Shown here: piece by piece, positions 50,295 to 59,375 of the stretch | Position numbering within the stretch: the stretch's first letter is position 1 | How the letters are laid out: every line of letters starts with the position of its first letter | Source of the DNA: CALMEC01 sp963706315 | Lineage (GTDB): Bacteria; Actinomycetota; Thermoleophilia; Miltoncostaeales; Miltoncostaeaceae | Assembly: GCA_963706315.1 (NCBI GenBank) | Contig: CAVPMA010000019.1 | Span: 186,001-250,000 of the forward strand | Direction: 5' to 3' | DNA: 64,000 nt | Translations under genes and position numbers: made by a program | The notes under the pieces: model-generated | The model's database searches: none | What the model saw: only the letters and a program-made list of their open reading frames with translations | Told to the model about the DNA's origin: nothing

Positions 50295-51085
50295 GCTCCG
50301 TCTTTCCTCCGGTGGGCGATCGTCATGGCGAGCAGCGTCGCGAGTGCGATCACCGCGAGGAGCGCGGACGCGGCGTACGCGCCCGCGAAGTCGAAGTTGG
50401 TGTAGCGCTTCTCCACGAGCAGGGTCAGCGTCTCCGTCTCACCCGAGATCTTGCCCGAGACGATGCTGACCGCCCCGAATTCCCCGATCGCCCGGGCGGT
50501 GGACAGGACCACTCCGTACGCCAGGCCCCAGCGGATCGACGGGAGCGTGACGCGCCAGAACGTCTGCCAGCTGGACGCGCCGAGCGTGGACGCCGCCTGC
50601 TCCTGGTCGTTCCCGACCTCGCGCAGGACGGGCACGACCTCCCTGACGACGAACGGCAGCGTGACGAAGATGGTCGCGAGGACGATGCCAGGCGTCGAGA
50701 AGATGATCTTGATGCCGGTCGACGCCAGCTCGTCGCCGAGCCATCCGGTGCGCCCGTACAGGAGCACGAGGGCGAGCCCGACGACGACGGGCGAGACCGC
50801 GAACGGCAGGTCGATGAACGCCTCGAGCGCACGCCGGCCCCGGATCTTCCCGCGAACCAGCACGAGCGCGGCGAGCACCCCGAACGCGGCGTTCAACGGG
50901 ACAGCGATCGCCGTGACGGTCACGGTGAGCCAGAAGGCGTGAATCGCCGCGGGGGTGGTGATGCTGTCCCACACCGCGCCGATCCCCGGCTCGAATGTCC
51001 TGTACATCACGAGTCCGACCGGCAGGACCAGGATGGCCCCGAGATACGCGAGCATGACCGCCCGCAGCGTCCAGCGTCCGGCCAT
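50291..51085 (-). CDS. cysW: Sulfate ABC transporter permease CysW
   Basis: A 264-residue permease with about six membrane helices. The family motif is AASTLGASSWQTFWRVTLPSI followed by ARAIGEFGAVSIVSG, contacting CysA. The GEFGAVSIVSG variant distinguishes CysW from CysT. The ATG sits in TGATG overlapping the cysT stop; a GTG three bases earlier is also possible. Overlap with cysA by four bases shows one transcript. Confidence 0.91.
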   Translation of the reverse strand: MAGRWTLRAVMLAYLGAILVLPVGLVMYRTFEPGIGAVWDSITTPAAIHAFWLTVTVTAIAVPLNAAFGVLAALVLVRGKIRGRRALEAFIDLPFAVSPVVVGLALVLLYGRTGWLGDELASTGIKIIFSTPGIVLATIFVTLPFVVREVVPVLREVGNDQEQAASTLGASSWQTFWRVTLPSIRWGLAYGVVLSTARAIGEFGAVSIVSGKISGETETLTLLVEKRYTNFDFAGAYAASALLAVIALATLLAMTIAHRRKDGA

Positions 51086-51900
51086 CACTCGCCCCGCGTT
51101 CCCGGGTTCCACCGCTCGACGAACCGCATCGCGAACAGGATCACCAGCGCCACGACCAGCAGCACCACCGACACGGCGGCGGCCCCGCGGACGTTGTCGG
51201 ATTCGAGCTGCTTGAACGCGAACACCGACGACACCTGGGTGTCGAACGGGATGTTCCCGGAGATCAGCACGATCGACCCGAACTCCCCGACCGCTCGCGC
51301 GAAGGCCAGGGCGCAGCCCGAGACGATCGACGGCAGGAGGTTCGGCAGGATGATCCGCCGGAACGTGACGAGCGGTGACGCCCCCAGCGAGGCCGCCGCC
51401 TCCTCCATCTCCTTGTCGAGCTCGAGCAGCACGGGCTGCACGGACCGCACGCAGAACGGCAGCGTCACGAACATCAGCGCGAGCAGCACCGCCCACTTCG
51501 TGTACGCGATCGCGGTGCCGTAGAGCGCGAGCAGGGTGATGCCCGCCACGATCGTCGGCAGGGCGAACGGCAGGTCGATCAGCACGTTCAGCACCCGCTT
51601 GCCAGGGAACTGGTCGCGAACGAGCACCCACGCAGTGAGCGTGCCGAATACCGCGTTGATCGCCGTGACGAGCAGCGACATCCACAGCGTGAACCAGAGC
51701 GCGGCAGTGCCCTGGGGGCTGAACGCCGAATCCAGGAACGCGCGGAAGCCGTCGTCGAACGCACGGCTCACGACCGCGGCGAGCGGCAGCAGCACGATGA
51801 CGCTCAGCCAGAGCGTCACGATGCCGAAGCTAAGCGCGTCCGCGCCACCGGATCCGATCCGGTGGCGCGGACGGGCGACGGTCGGCTGAGCCGTGCTCAC
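51085..51900 (-). CDS. cysT: Sulfate ABC transporter permease CysT (CysU)
   Basis: A 271-residue permease with about six helices. It has ARAVGEFGSIVLISGNIPF, the CysT form of the EAA-region sequence, and AAASLGASPLVTFRRIILPN. Together with CysW it forms the membrane channel. It starts within the stop of the binding-protein gene, so the order is sbp-cysT-cysW-cysA. Confidence 0.92.
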   Translation of the reverse strand: MSTAQPTVARPRHRIGSGGADALSFGIVTLWLSVIVLLPLAAVVSRAFDDGFRAFLDSAFSPQGTAALWFTLWMSLLVTAINAVFGTLTAWVLVRDQFPGKRVLNVLIDLPFALPTIVAGITLLALYGTAIAYTKWAVLLALMFVTLPFCVRSVQPVLLELDKEMEEAAASLGASPLVTFRRIILPNLLPSIVSGCALAFARAVGEFGSIVLISGNIPFDTQVSSVFAFKQLESDNVRGAAAVSVVLLVVALVILFAMRFVERWNPGTRGE

Positions 51901-52910
51901 TTGGCGGTCGACACCCCTGCCTCCTCCTCGATCTTCGCGACCGAGCCGTTCTCAGGATCGAAGAGCTCGTCGTTGACCTTTGACCAACCTCCCAGATCGT
52001 CGATGGTCTTGAGCTTCGCGGGCGTCGGGAACTTCGACTGGTTCGCGGCCAGCACGGCCTCGTTGACCGGCCGGTATCCCCAGGCGGCGAAGCGCTGCTG
52101 CGCGGGCTCGCTCAGGACGTAGTCGATGAACGACTGGGCGACGGCCGGCGCGCTCACGGTCTTGGCGATGTCGATGTCGATCTTGACCGTGTCGTCGGGG
52201 ATGACGTACTCAACCTTCTCACCCTTCTTCTGGGCGGTGGTGGCCTCGTATTCGTACGACAGGAGCACGTCGCCCTTGCCGCCGACGAACGTCTGGAGCG
52301 CCTCGCGGCCGGACTTCGGCTGCACCTTCACATGCTCCTTGAGGAGCTTCTCGACGTAGGGAAGCCCTCCGTGCGCATAGGCGCCGAGCAGGTTCCACTT
52401 CGCGGCGCCCGAGGTGAACGGGTTCGGCGTCACGACCTCGATGCCGGGCTTCAGGAGGTCGTCCCAGGTCTTGATGCCCTTGGGATTGCCCTCTCGGACG
52501 ATGAACGAGACGAGCGAGGTGGTCACGAGCCCCTTGGTCGGCGTCGCGTTCCAGTCGTCGGCGACGAGGCCGGCCTTCACGAGGCGGGTGACGTCGGGCT
52601 CGATCGAGAAGGTCACGACGTCGGCGGGCAGGCCGGCCTCCACCGCGCGGCTCTGCTCACCCGACGCCCCGTACGACGTCTTGATCGCGACGTTCTTCCC
52701 GGCGTCTGTCGCGTTGAAGTCGGGGATGATCTCGTCGTAGACCACCTGCGGGGTCGAGTAGGCCACGAGCGAGATCGTGCCGCCGGACGCATCGTTCGAC
52801 GCGCCGGTCGCCGCGCCAGCCGTCTCGTCGGACGCCCCACCGCAGCCCGCCACGGCGAGGGCGGCGACGGCGACGAGGGCGACGACCAGTGCGAGGAGAA
52901 GCTTCTTCAT
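51897..52910 (-). CDS. sbp: Sulfate-binding lipoprotein
   Basis: A 337-residue extracellular solute-binding lipoprotein with signal MKKLLLALVVALVAVAALAV and lipobox AVAGC. Family blocks are SLVAYSTPQVVYDEIIPDFN, KTSYGASGEQSRAVEAGLPA, VVTPNPFTSGAAKWNLLGAY and VLLSYEYEATTAQKKG, all typical of Sbp/CysP. A six-codon ORF (MSKGWF) ends in TGATG on the sbp start, hinting at coupled initiation. The preceding bases carry the promoter shared with the cysteine-dioxygenase operon. Confidence 0.92.
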   Translation of the reverse strand: MKKLLLALVVALVAVAALAVAGCGGASDETAGAATGASNDASGGTISLVAYSTPQVVYDEIIPDFNATDAGKNVAIKTSYGASGEQSRAVEAGLPADVVTFSIEPDVTRLVKAGLVADDWNATPTKGLVTTSLVSFIVREGNPKGIKTWDDLLKPGIEVVTPNPFTSGAAKWNLLGAYAHGGLPYVEKLLKEHVKVQPKSGREALQTFVGGKGDVLLSYEYEATTAQKKGEKVEYVIPDDTVKIDIDIAKTVSAPAVAQSFIDYVLSEPAQQRFAAWGYRPVNEAVLAANQSKFPTPAKLKTIDDLGGWSKVNDELFDPENGSVAKIEEEAGVSTAK

Positions 52911-52960
52911 CAAAACCAGCCTTTGGACATTGGGATTCTCGTGTTTCGGGGCAGGCTACA

Positions 52961-52983
52961 CCCCTTGTCAAGCAAGCCAATAG
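52961..52983 (-). promoter_or_regulatory. Promoter/operator of the sulfate importer operon
   Basis: On the minus strand the sequence is CTATTGGCTTGCTTGACAAG, followed by GGG. CTAT-N7-CTTGACAA is exactly the arrangement found at 46144-46162 before the cysteine-dioxygenase operon, and TTGACA is a perfect -35. The -10 is not obvious (CGAAAC at 17 bases). The shared part suggests one sulfur regulator, probably the local Rrf2. Confidence 0.6.
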
Positions 52984-53093
52984 AAAAGGTCACTCCCGAG
53001 CAAGCTGGCTGGTTCGCACGCGCCCGCCTTCGTTGGACGCCTCGGGCCGGTCCCACCGATGTCGAGCGCCGCCCGGAGGGGGGCGGCACGGGC

Positions 53094-53735
53094 TCAGTCC
53101 CGGTCGTCGTCCCGGTCGTCGTCCTCGTCGCCATCCTCGTCGGGATGGGTGGCGAGGTTGTCCTGCGCCGACTGGATCAGCCCGTACGCCTCGTCGAGGT
53201 TCGTCGCGCCGAGCAGCAGCCGGCTCAGGCTGCGCGCGTCGCGGGCGGCGAGGTGGTCGACGGCTCCCTCCTCGACCCAGAACGGCGCGGACTCGAGATC
53301 CTGCCGCAGGAGCTCCACCGCCTGGTGGCCGCAATCGAGGGTGTAGGTCGCGATCGCATACCGGCTGTGGGACGGGGCCTCCTCCGCCTCCCACGGAACC
53401 AGCGGCCCGCTGCGGATCCCGCCGGGCTCGATGACCTCCGCGGCGAGCTCGATGTCGCGCCAGGACAGGTCGACGGGGACGCGCAGCTCGAACAGCAGCG
53501 CCTCGGCGTCGTCGGCGCGCGTCGCGGCGCTTGCCAGGACGGCCGCCACCCAGTGGGCTTCGGCGAACGACAGCCCGGTGAAGAGCCCGCCCTCATCGGC
53601 CTGCGGGTAGAGCTGCGACTCCTGCTTGGTCGTGATGCCGACCGCGTACTCCTCGGGCCCGATCGCGCCGGCCTCGGTCTTCGCGAGCACGCGCACGGAT
53701 GCGGCGGGGTCCTCGCGCAGGGGCCGCCGCCACAC
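53094..53735 (-). CDS. Unknown protein with acidic tail, downstream of hrcA
   Basis: A 213-residue soluble protein of no recognised family. It has mixed alpha/beta composition (FTGLSFAEAHWVAAVLASAA, LLFELRVPVDLSWRDIELAA, YTLDCGHQAVELLRQDLESA) and ends in an Asp/Glu/Arg run (DEDGDEDDDRDDDRD). The listed GTG is the only standard start. The sequence continues in frame upstream as DDRFEILEVWRRP to an ATA codon overlapping the hrcA stop (ATAG). The true start may therefore be non-standard, or an ATG may be mutated or misread. Conserved position after hrcA suggests co-transcription with it. Confidence 0.6.
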   Translation of the reverse strand: MWRRPLREDPAASVRVLAKTEAGAIGPEEYAVGITTKQESQLYPQADEGGLFTGLSFAEAHWVAAVLASAATRADDAEALLFELRVPVDLSWRDIELAAEVIEPGGIRSGPLVPWEAEEAPSHSRYAIATYTLDCGHQAVELLRQDLESAPFWVEEGAVDHLAARDARSLSRLLLGATNLDEAYGLIQSAQDNLATHPDEDGDEDDDRDDDRD

Positions 53736-53758
53736 CTCGAGGATCTCGAAGCGGTCGT

Positions 53759-54802
53759 CTATTCGTACACCTCGTCGACGAAGGCCGACAGCGCGTGCGC
53801 GGCCTCGCGGACGGTCGCGATCGCCAGCCGGTAGTCCATGCGGGTGGGACCGATGATCGACACGGTCCCCAGGTTACGCCTCGCGACGCCGTAGTTCGCG
53901 GCGACGATCGAGACGCCGCGCAGCGACGGATCCGCCAGCTCGGCGCCGATCCGCAGGTAGACGTCGTTGCCGGACAGCGCGCCCCGCAGCATCTGCAGCA
54001 GCGCGAATCGCTCTTCGATCGCCCGCATGAGCGCCCCGATCTCGATGAGGTCCTGCTGGCGGTTCTCCTCGAGGAAGCGCGCCTGGCCGCCGATGATCAG
54101 CGAGCCCTGCGCCTCCTCGTCGTCGAGCTCCGTGAGCGCTGAGGCGAGCGTCTCGATGAACGCCTGCTCCCTCGGCCCGAGCGAGGGGTCGACGAGGCGG
54201 CTCGACATCGTCCGCGCACCGACCGGCAAGCCGACGGTCCGCTCGTTCAGGAAGTCCGAGGCCCAGTCGGCGAGGCGCGGATCGACCGGCTTGTCGAACG
54301 CGAACATGCGCTTCGTGACGGCCCCGGTCGACGTGATGATCACGACCATCACGAGCTGCGGCTGCAGCACCAGCACCTCGACGCGCCGCACCGTTGCGGA
54401 CTGGGCCGGCGGGCCCGTGACCACCCCGAGCATGTTGGTGATCTGCGACATCGCGTCGGCCAGGCGCCGCATCGCCGCATCGACCTCCCGGCGCACCTCC
54501 CCCACCGCGAGCGCGCTGGCGATGCCGCGCGGCACCGGCATCTGGTCGCGCTTGACCAGGTGGTCGACGTAGTAGCGATACCCGGCGTCGGTCGGCACCC
54601 GGCCCGCGGAGGTGTGCGGGTGGTTCAGCAGGCCGAGCTGCTCCAGCCGCGCGAGCTCCGAGCGCACGGTCGACGAGGCGAAGTCGAGCCCCTCCCGCCC
54701 GGCGATGTCCTTGCTCCCGACCGGGCTGCGCGTGTCCACGTGTCGCTCCACGACCACCCGCAGGATCGCCTCCTGCCGCGCCGTGAGCCGCTCGTCCGTC
54801 AC
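53759..54802 (-). CDS. hrcA: Heat-inducible transcription repressor HrcA
   Basis: A 347-residue repressor that binds CIRCE elements and is active when assisted by GroEL. The N-terminal winged helix is RQEAILRVVVERHVDTRSPV with SSTVRSELARLEQLGLLNHP, followed by HTSAGRVPTDAGYRYYVDHL, which is strongly diagnostic. The C-terminal GAF-like domain ends with GVARRNLGTVSIIGPTRMDY. No CIRCE (TTAGCACTC-N9-GAGTGCTAA) was seen in the window, so its targets are elsewhere. It overlaps hemW by four bases. Confidence 0.94.
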   Translation of the reverse strand: MTDERLTARQEAILRVVVERHVDTRSPVGSKDIAGREGLDFASSTVRSELARLEQLGLLNHPHTSAGRVPTDAGYRYYVDHLVKRDQMPVPRGIASALAVGEVRREVDAAMRRLADAMSQITNMLGVVTGPPAQSATVRRVEVLVLQPQLVMVVIITSTGAVTKRMFAFDKPVDPRLADWASDFLNERTVGLPVGARTMSSRLVDPSLGPREQAFIETLASALTELDDEEAQGSLIIGGQARFLEENRQQDLIEIGALMRAIEERFALLQMLRGALSGNDVYLRIGAELADPSLRGVSIVAANYGVARRNLGTVSIIGPTRMDYRLAIATVREAAHALSAFVDEVYE

Positions 54803-55896
54803 GACCCGTATTCCATCAGCTCGCCGAGCACGCTGTTCTGGAGGAACCGGCCTTCGCGTGAGAGCTCGACCCGCTCGCCGTCATAGCTCAACAGGCCCGC
54901 GTCGGCAAGGCGCTCGAACGCGTCGGGATGGTCGGGCGGGCCGGACCACGCCACGGCGAGCGGGCGGGCGAGGCGGAGCCCGAGCATCCAGCGCTCGCGG
55001 CGGCGGGTGTCGTCGTCGAGGGGCTCGTGCGTGCGTCGCGGGATCGACCCGGTCGCGGCGGCGTCGAGGTACCCGGCGAGGTTGGGGGCCACGCGCCACC
55101 GCCGGCCGGCGACGGTGGACACCGCGCCGATCCCGATGCCGAGGTAGTCCGCCGCGTTCCAATAGGCGAGGCTGTGCCGGCATTCGTGGCCGGGTCGCGC
55201 GAAGTTCGCCGTCTCGTACCAGGCGTAGCCGGCGGACTCGAGTCGATCGACCACTTCGCGGTAGGCGTCCTCGGCGAAGTCCTGGTCGACCGTGGCGCCG
55301 GCGTGGGCGAGGGCGCTCCCCGGCTTCATCTCGAGCTCGTACCAGGAGATGTGGTCGGGGCCCAGATCGAGGACGGTGGCCAGGTCGTCGTCGAGGTCGT
55401 CGGCGGTCTGGCCCGGCACCGCGAACATCAGATCCACGCTCAGATCGGCGAACCCCGCCGCGCGCGCGCAGTGGAACGCCGCCCGCACCTGATCCGCGCT
55501 CGCGCGGCGGTCGAGCGCCGCCAGGAGGTGCGGCTGGAACGACTGGGCCCCGAGCGAGAGCCGGGTGACGCCCGCGTCGAGGTAGGCCTCCAGGGCCGCG
55601 CAGTCGACGGTCTCGGGGTTCGCCTCCATCGACACCTCTGCGCCCGGCGCCAGGTGCGGGCGGATGGCGTCCATGAGGCGCGCGATCCGGCGCGGCCGCA
55701 TGAGGCTCGGCGTGCCACCGCCGAGGTAGACGGTCTCGAGCTCGCCGAGGCGCGCCGACTCGGCGTCGAGCTCGGCCAGCAGCGCATCGAGGTAGGCGTC
55801 GCGGCGGTCGAGCGCGCCGGTCTCCACCACGAACGCGCAGTACCCGCAGCGGCTGGCGCAGAACGGGAGGTGGACGTAGAGGTGGCGGACGCCCAT
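54799..55896 (-). CDS. hemW: Radical-SAM haem chaperone HemW
   Basis: A 365-residue protein of the HemN-like family. The 4Fe-4S motif is LPFCASRCGYCAFVVETG (CxxxCxxC), with ETVYLGGGTPSLMRPRRIAR and RLSLGAQSFQPHLLAALDR following. The short N-terminus and lack of the extra HemN motifs indicate HemW, a haem-binding chaperone, rather than the coproporphyrinogen oxidase. The ATG lies in TGATG at the lepA stop; a GTG precedes it. The order lepA-hemW-hrcA is widely conserved. Confidence 0.92.
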   Translation of the reverse strand: MGVRHLYVHLPFCASRCGYCAFVVETGALDRRDAYLDALLAELDAESARLGELETVYLGGGTPSLMRPRRIARLMDAIRPHLAPGAEVSMEANPETVDCAALEAYLDAGVTRLSLGAQSFQPHLLAALDRRASADQVRAAFHCARAAGFADLSVDLMFAVPGQTADDLDDDLATVLDLGPDHISWYELEMKPGSALAHAGATVDQDFAEDAYREVVDRLESAGYAWYETANFARPGHECRHSLAYWNAADYLGIGIGAVSTVAGRRWRVAPNLAGYLDAAATGSIPRRTHEPLDDDTRRRERWMLGLRLARPLAVAWSGPPDHPDAFERLADAGLLSYDGERVELSREGRFLQNSVLGELMEYGS

Positions 55897-57713
55897 CACT
55901 TCTTCGCCGCGCTCGCGTCCTCTCCGATCGACAGCACCGACAGGAACGCCTCCTGCGGCACCTCGACCCGCCCCACCTGCTTCATACGCTTCTTGCCCTC
56001 CTTCTGGCGCTCGAGCAGCTTGCGCTTGCGGCTGATGTCACCGCCGTAGCACTTCGCGAGCACGTCCTTGCGGCGGGCCTTGACCGTCTCGCGCGCGATG
56101 ACCTTGCTGCCGATCGCCGCCTGGATCGGCACCTCGAACAGCTGCCGCGGAATCGTCTTCTGGAGCCGCTCGACCACGCCCTTGCCGCGCTGGAACGCCA
56201 GGTCGCGGTGGACGATCATCGACAGCGCGTCCACCGGTTCGCCCGCGAGCAGGATGTCGAGCTTGACGAGCGGGCTCTCGCGGTCGCCGATGATGTCGTA
56301 GTCGAGCGACGCGTAGCCCTTGGTGCGGCTCTTCAGCTGGTCGTAGAAGTCCATCACGATCTCGGCGAGCGGCAGGTCGTACACGATCTGCTGGCGGTTC
56401 TCGATGGGCTCCATCGTCACGAAGGCGCCGCGCCGCTCCTGGCAGAGCTCCATGATCGCCCCAACGAACTCGGACGGCACCAGCACCGAGCACCGCACGT
56501 ACGGCTCGTAGATCGCCTCGATGCCGCTGGGGTTCGGAAGCTCCGCCGGGCTCTTGACCTCGATCTCCTCCCCGGTCACGGAGATCACGCGGTAGGCGAC
56601 GTTGGGCGTCGTCGCGAGGAGCTCCAGGTCGTATTCGCGTTCCAGCCGCTCGCGCACGATGTCCATGTGCAGGAGCCCCAGGAACCCGCAGCGGAACCCG
56701 AATCCGAGGGCCTGCGACGTCTCGGGCTCCCACTGCAGCGAGGCGTCGTTGAGCGAGAGCTTCTCCAGCGCCTCGCGCAGGTCCGGATACTCGTCGGCGT
56801 CGATCGGGAAGAGGCCACAGAACACCATCGGTTTCACTTCGCGGTAGCCGGGCAGCGGCTCGGCGGCGCGGTTGCCCGCGACCGTGAGCGTGTCGCCGAC
56901 CCGCAGGTCGCCGAGCTGCTTGACGCCGGTGATGAGGTAGCCGGACTCGCCGGCGCCGAGCCGCCCGGTGGGCACCATCGACGGGGTCATGACCCCGATC
57001 TCCTCGGCCTCGGCGGTGAGCCCGGTCTGCATCGCGAGGAGCTTGTCGCCCTTGCGGAACACGCCGTCGACCACCCGTACGAACGTGACGACGCCCCGGT
57101 ACTGGTCGTACACCGAGTCGAACATCAGCGCCCGCGGCGGGGCGTCGGGGTTGCCGCGCGGGGGCGGCACGGAGGCGACGACCGCCTCGAGCACGTCCTC
57201 GATGCCCTGGCCCGTCTTCGCCGAGATCCGCAGCACGTTCTCGGGCCGGTCGCCGATGAGGTCGGCGATCGCGCGCGCGTGCAGGTCGGGATCGGCCGCG
57301 GGCAGGTCGATCTTGTTGAGCACCGGGATGATCTCGAGATCCGCCTCGATGGCCAGGTAGGTGTTCGCCAGAGTCTGCGCCTCGATGCCCTGACTGGCGT
57401 CGACGACGAGGATCGCGCCCTCGCAGGCCGCGAGGCTCCGCGACACCTCGTAGGAGAAGTCCACGTGCCCCGGCGTGTCGATCAGGTTGAGCTGGTAGGT
57501 CTGGTCGTCCGACGCCGTGTAGAACACGCGCACGGCCTGGGCCTTGATGGTGATCCCGCGCTCGCGCTCCAGGTCCATCGAGTCGAGCACCTGTGAGCGC
57601 ATCTCACGGTCGCTGATCGCGTTGGTGAGCTGCAGGATGCGGTCGGCCAGCGTCGACTTGCCGTGGTCGATGTGGGCGATGATGCAGAAGTTGCGGATGT
57701 GGGACTGGTCCAA
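55896..57713 (-). CDS. lepA: Elongation factor 4 (LepA)
   Basis: A 605-residue ribosomal GTPase that back-translocates or aids initiation on stressed ribosomes. G1 AHIDHGKST, G3 DTPGHVDFSYEVSRSLAACE and G4 VLNKIDLP are intact. Domains II-V follow, and the LepA-specific C-terminus includes AKCYGGDISRKRKLLERQKE and GKKRMKQVGRVEVPQEAFL. The start is the TTG of (M)DQSHIRNFCIIAHIDHGKST, the normal family N-terminus. The longer frame has no similarity. Confidence 0.95.
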   Translation of the reverse strand: MDQSHIRNFCIIAHIDHGKSTLADRILQLTNAISDREMRSQVLDSMDLERERGITIKAQAVRVFYTASDDQTYQLNLIDTPGHVDFSYEVSRSLAACEGAILVVDASQGIEAQTLANTYLAIEADLEIIPVLNKIDLPAADPDLHARAIADLIGDRPENVLRISAKTGQGIEDVLEAVVASVPPPRGNPDAPPRALMFDSVYDQYRGVVTFVRVVDGVFRKGDKLLAMQTGLTAEAEEIGVMTPSMVPTGRLGAGESGYLITGVKQLGDLRVGDTLTVAGNRAAEPLPGYREVKPMVFCGLFPIDADEYPDLREALEKLSLNDASLQWEPETSQALGFGFRCGFLGLLHMDIVRERLEREYDLELLATTPNVAYRVISVTGEEIEVKSPAELPNPSGIEAIYEPYVRCSVLVPSEFVGAIMELCQERRGAFVTMEPIENRQQIVYDLPLAEIVMDFYDQLKSRTKGYASLDYDIIGDRESPLVKLDILLAGEPVDALSMIVHRDLAFQRGKGVVERLQKTIPRQLFEVPIQAAIGSKVIARETVKARRKDVLAKCYGGDISRKRKLLERQKEGKKRMKQVGRVEVPQEAFLSVLSIGEDASAAKK

Positions 57714-57720
57714 AGCCGAC

Positions 57721-59358
57721 CTATCGTAGCGGCCGCAGAACTTGGCCCAGCATCCTGGTTTCCGGCACCCGAAGCCCGTAGCAGGCCGCCAGGTAGGCGA
57801 AGATCCCGCCTGCGCCGGCGAGCCCGACGCTGAGGATCTGCGCGACGAGCGAGTCGCCGAGCGCGGAGTCGAGCGCGTGCCAGATCCCCCACGCCCAGGC
57901 GGCAAGCAGCGCGGACGCCAGGAGGGTCTTGACGAAACCGTCGACGATCGCGCGGACATCGAGCCCTCCGATCTCCTTCCCGAGGAGCCACGCGAGTGCC
58001 AGGAAGGTGAAGAGGCTCGTGATCGACGTCGAGAGCGGGATGCCGCCCGTTCCCAGGGGCCGATACAGGGCGAGGTCGAGCACCGCGTTCAGGACCATCG
58101 CCCCGAACGCGATCTTCGTCGGCACCCAGGGCATCTTCAGGCTGAAGAACGATCGCGCGAGAAGCAGGCTCCCCCCGTTGAACATCAGGCCGAACGTGAA
58201 GAAGAACAAGGCTTCGCTCGTCAACGCGGTCGCGCCGGGGCCGAACTCGCCGCGTTGGAAGACCAGCCGAATGATCGGCTCGGCGAGCACCAGCAGGAAC
58301 AGCGTCGACGGCACGAGGGTGAAGAAGATCTGACGGATCCCGCTGGTCACGGTGCGCGAGACCCCGGGCATGTCACCGCGTGCCACGAGGCGCGAGATCG
58401 TCGGGAACATCACGGTCGAGACCGCCACGCTGAAGATGCCCTGCGGGAGGATGTAGAGGCGGAAGGCCGCGTCGATCGCCCGCACGGACTCCTCGCTGAC
58501 GAGCTGCGCGATCAGGGTGTCGACGGTGGCGTTGACGTTGATGAGCCCGAGGGCGATCGTCACCGGGAGCATCAGGGCGAGCACCCGGCGGACGTAGGGG
58601 TTGGCGAACCCGAGCGACAGCGGGAACGGCCCCTTGCCGCGGAGCCCGGGGAGGAGATAGAGGAGCTGGATCACCGTCCCGACGAGGATTCCGACCGCAT
58701 AGGCGTAGATCCGCGTACCCGCGTCGAGAAACGGCGTGACGCCGATGAGGAAGACGAGGATCGTCACGTTCCACAGGACCGGCGCGATCGCCGAGGAATC
58801 GAACTCGCCGTGCGACTGGAGGATCCCCATCACCAGGCCGGTCAGGCCGAGGAGCACGACGATCGGGAACATCACCTGCGACAGGCCGATGAGGTCGTCG
58901 GTCTGTTTCGGACCGAGGCTCCATCCGAAGAGGGGCATCACCCATGGCGCGGTGATGATCGCGAGCAGCGACACACCACCGAGCACCATTGTGATCAGCC
59001 CGATCAGCGCCCCCGCGAGCCGTTTCGCCTCGCGGTGGCGTCCCTGCTCCTGCAGCTCGGTGAACACCGGCACGAAGGCCGCCGAGAGCGCGGCGTCCGC
59101 GACGAGGCTTCGCAAGAGGTTCGGGATCTGGAACGCGATGACGAAGGCGTTGATCGGCCCCTTGATCCCGAACAGGGCGGCGGCCGCGATCTCGCGGACG
59201 AGGCCCGCGACGCGGCTGACGGCGGTCCACATCGCGAAGATGGCGGTGGACCGTCCCAAACTCCTGGCGGGCGAAGGCGCCTCCTCCCCGGTGGCGTCTA
59301 TCTCCGCCAGAGCGGGCCCCTTTGCATGATGTGTAAGATACGCGGCCGCTCGGCTCAC
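57721..59358 (-). CDS. murJ: Lipid II flippase MurJ
   Basis: Up to 545 residues with about 14 membrane helices, a MATE-like flippase moving peptidoglycan precursors. It has VSRVAGLVREIAAAALFGI, AFQIPNLLRSLVADAALSAA, FVPVFTELQEQGRHREAKRL and the later RLVFQRGEF and LLARSFFSLKMPWVPTKI. The listed GTG is only 18 bases from the divergent rpsT start, leaving no room for promoter and ribosome site. The real start may be internal, for example TTG 59259 just before the first helix. It lacks the kinase-like extension of mycobacterial MurJ. Confidence 0.9.
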   Translation of the reverse strand: MSRAAAYLTHHAKGPALAEIDATGEEAPSPARSLGRSTAIFAMWTAVSRVAGLVREIAAAALFGIKGPINAFVIAFQIPNLLRSLVADAALSAAFVPVFTELQEQGRHREAKRLAGALIGLITMVLGGVSLLAIITAPWVMPLFGWSLGPKQTDDLIGLSQVMFPIVVLLGLTGLVMGILQSHGEFDSSAIAPVLWNVTILVFLIGVTPFLDAGTRIYAYAVGILVGTVIQLLYLLPGLRGKGPFPLSLGFANPYVRRVLALMLPVTIALGLINVNATVDTLIAQLVSEESVRAIDAAFRLYILPQGIFSVAVSTVMFPTISRLVARGDMPGVSRTVTSGIRQIFFTLVPSTLFLLVLAEPIIRLVFQRGEFGPGATALTSEALFFFTFGLMFNGGSLLLARSFFSLKMPWVPTKIAFGAMVLNAVLDLALYRPLGTGGIPLSTSITSLFTFLALAWLLGKEIGGLDVRAIVDGFVKTLLASALLAAWAWGIWHALDSALGDSLVAQILSVGLAGAGGIFAYLAACYGLRVPETRMLGQVLRPLR

Positions 59359-59366
59359 CTAGGAGG
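59334..59366 (+). promoter_or_regulatory. rpsT -10 box and ribosome binding site
   Basis: TAAGAT at 59334-59339 is a good -10, although no matching -35 was seen. AGGAGG at 59361-59366 lies 9 bases before the TTG start of rpsT, supporting that start. Confidence 0.5.
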
Positions 59367-59375
59367 ACGTCCCGC

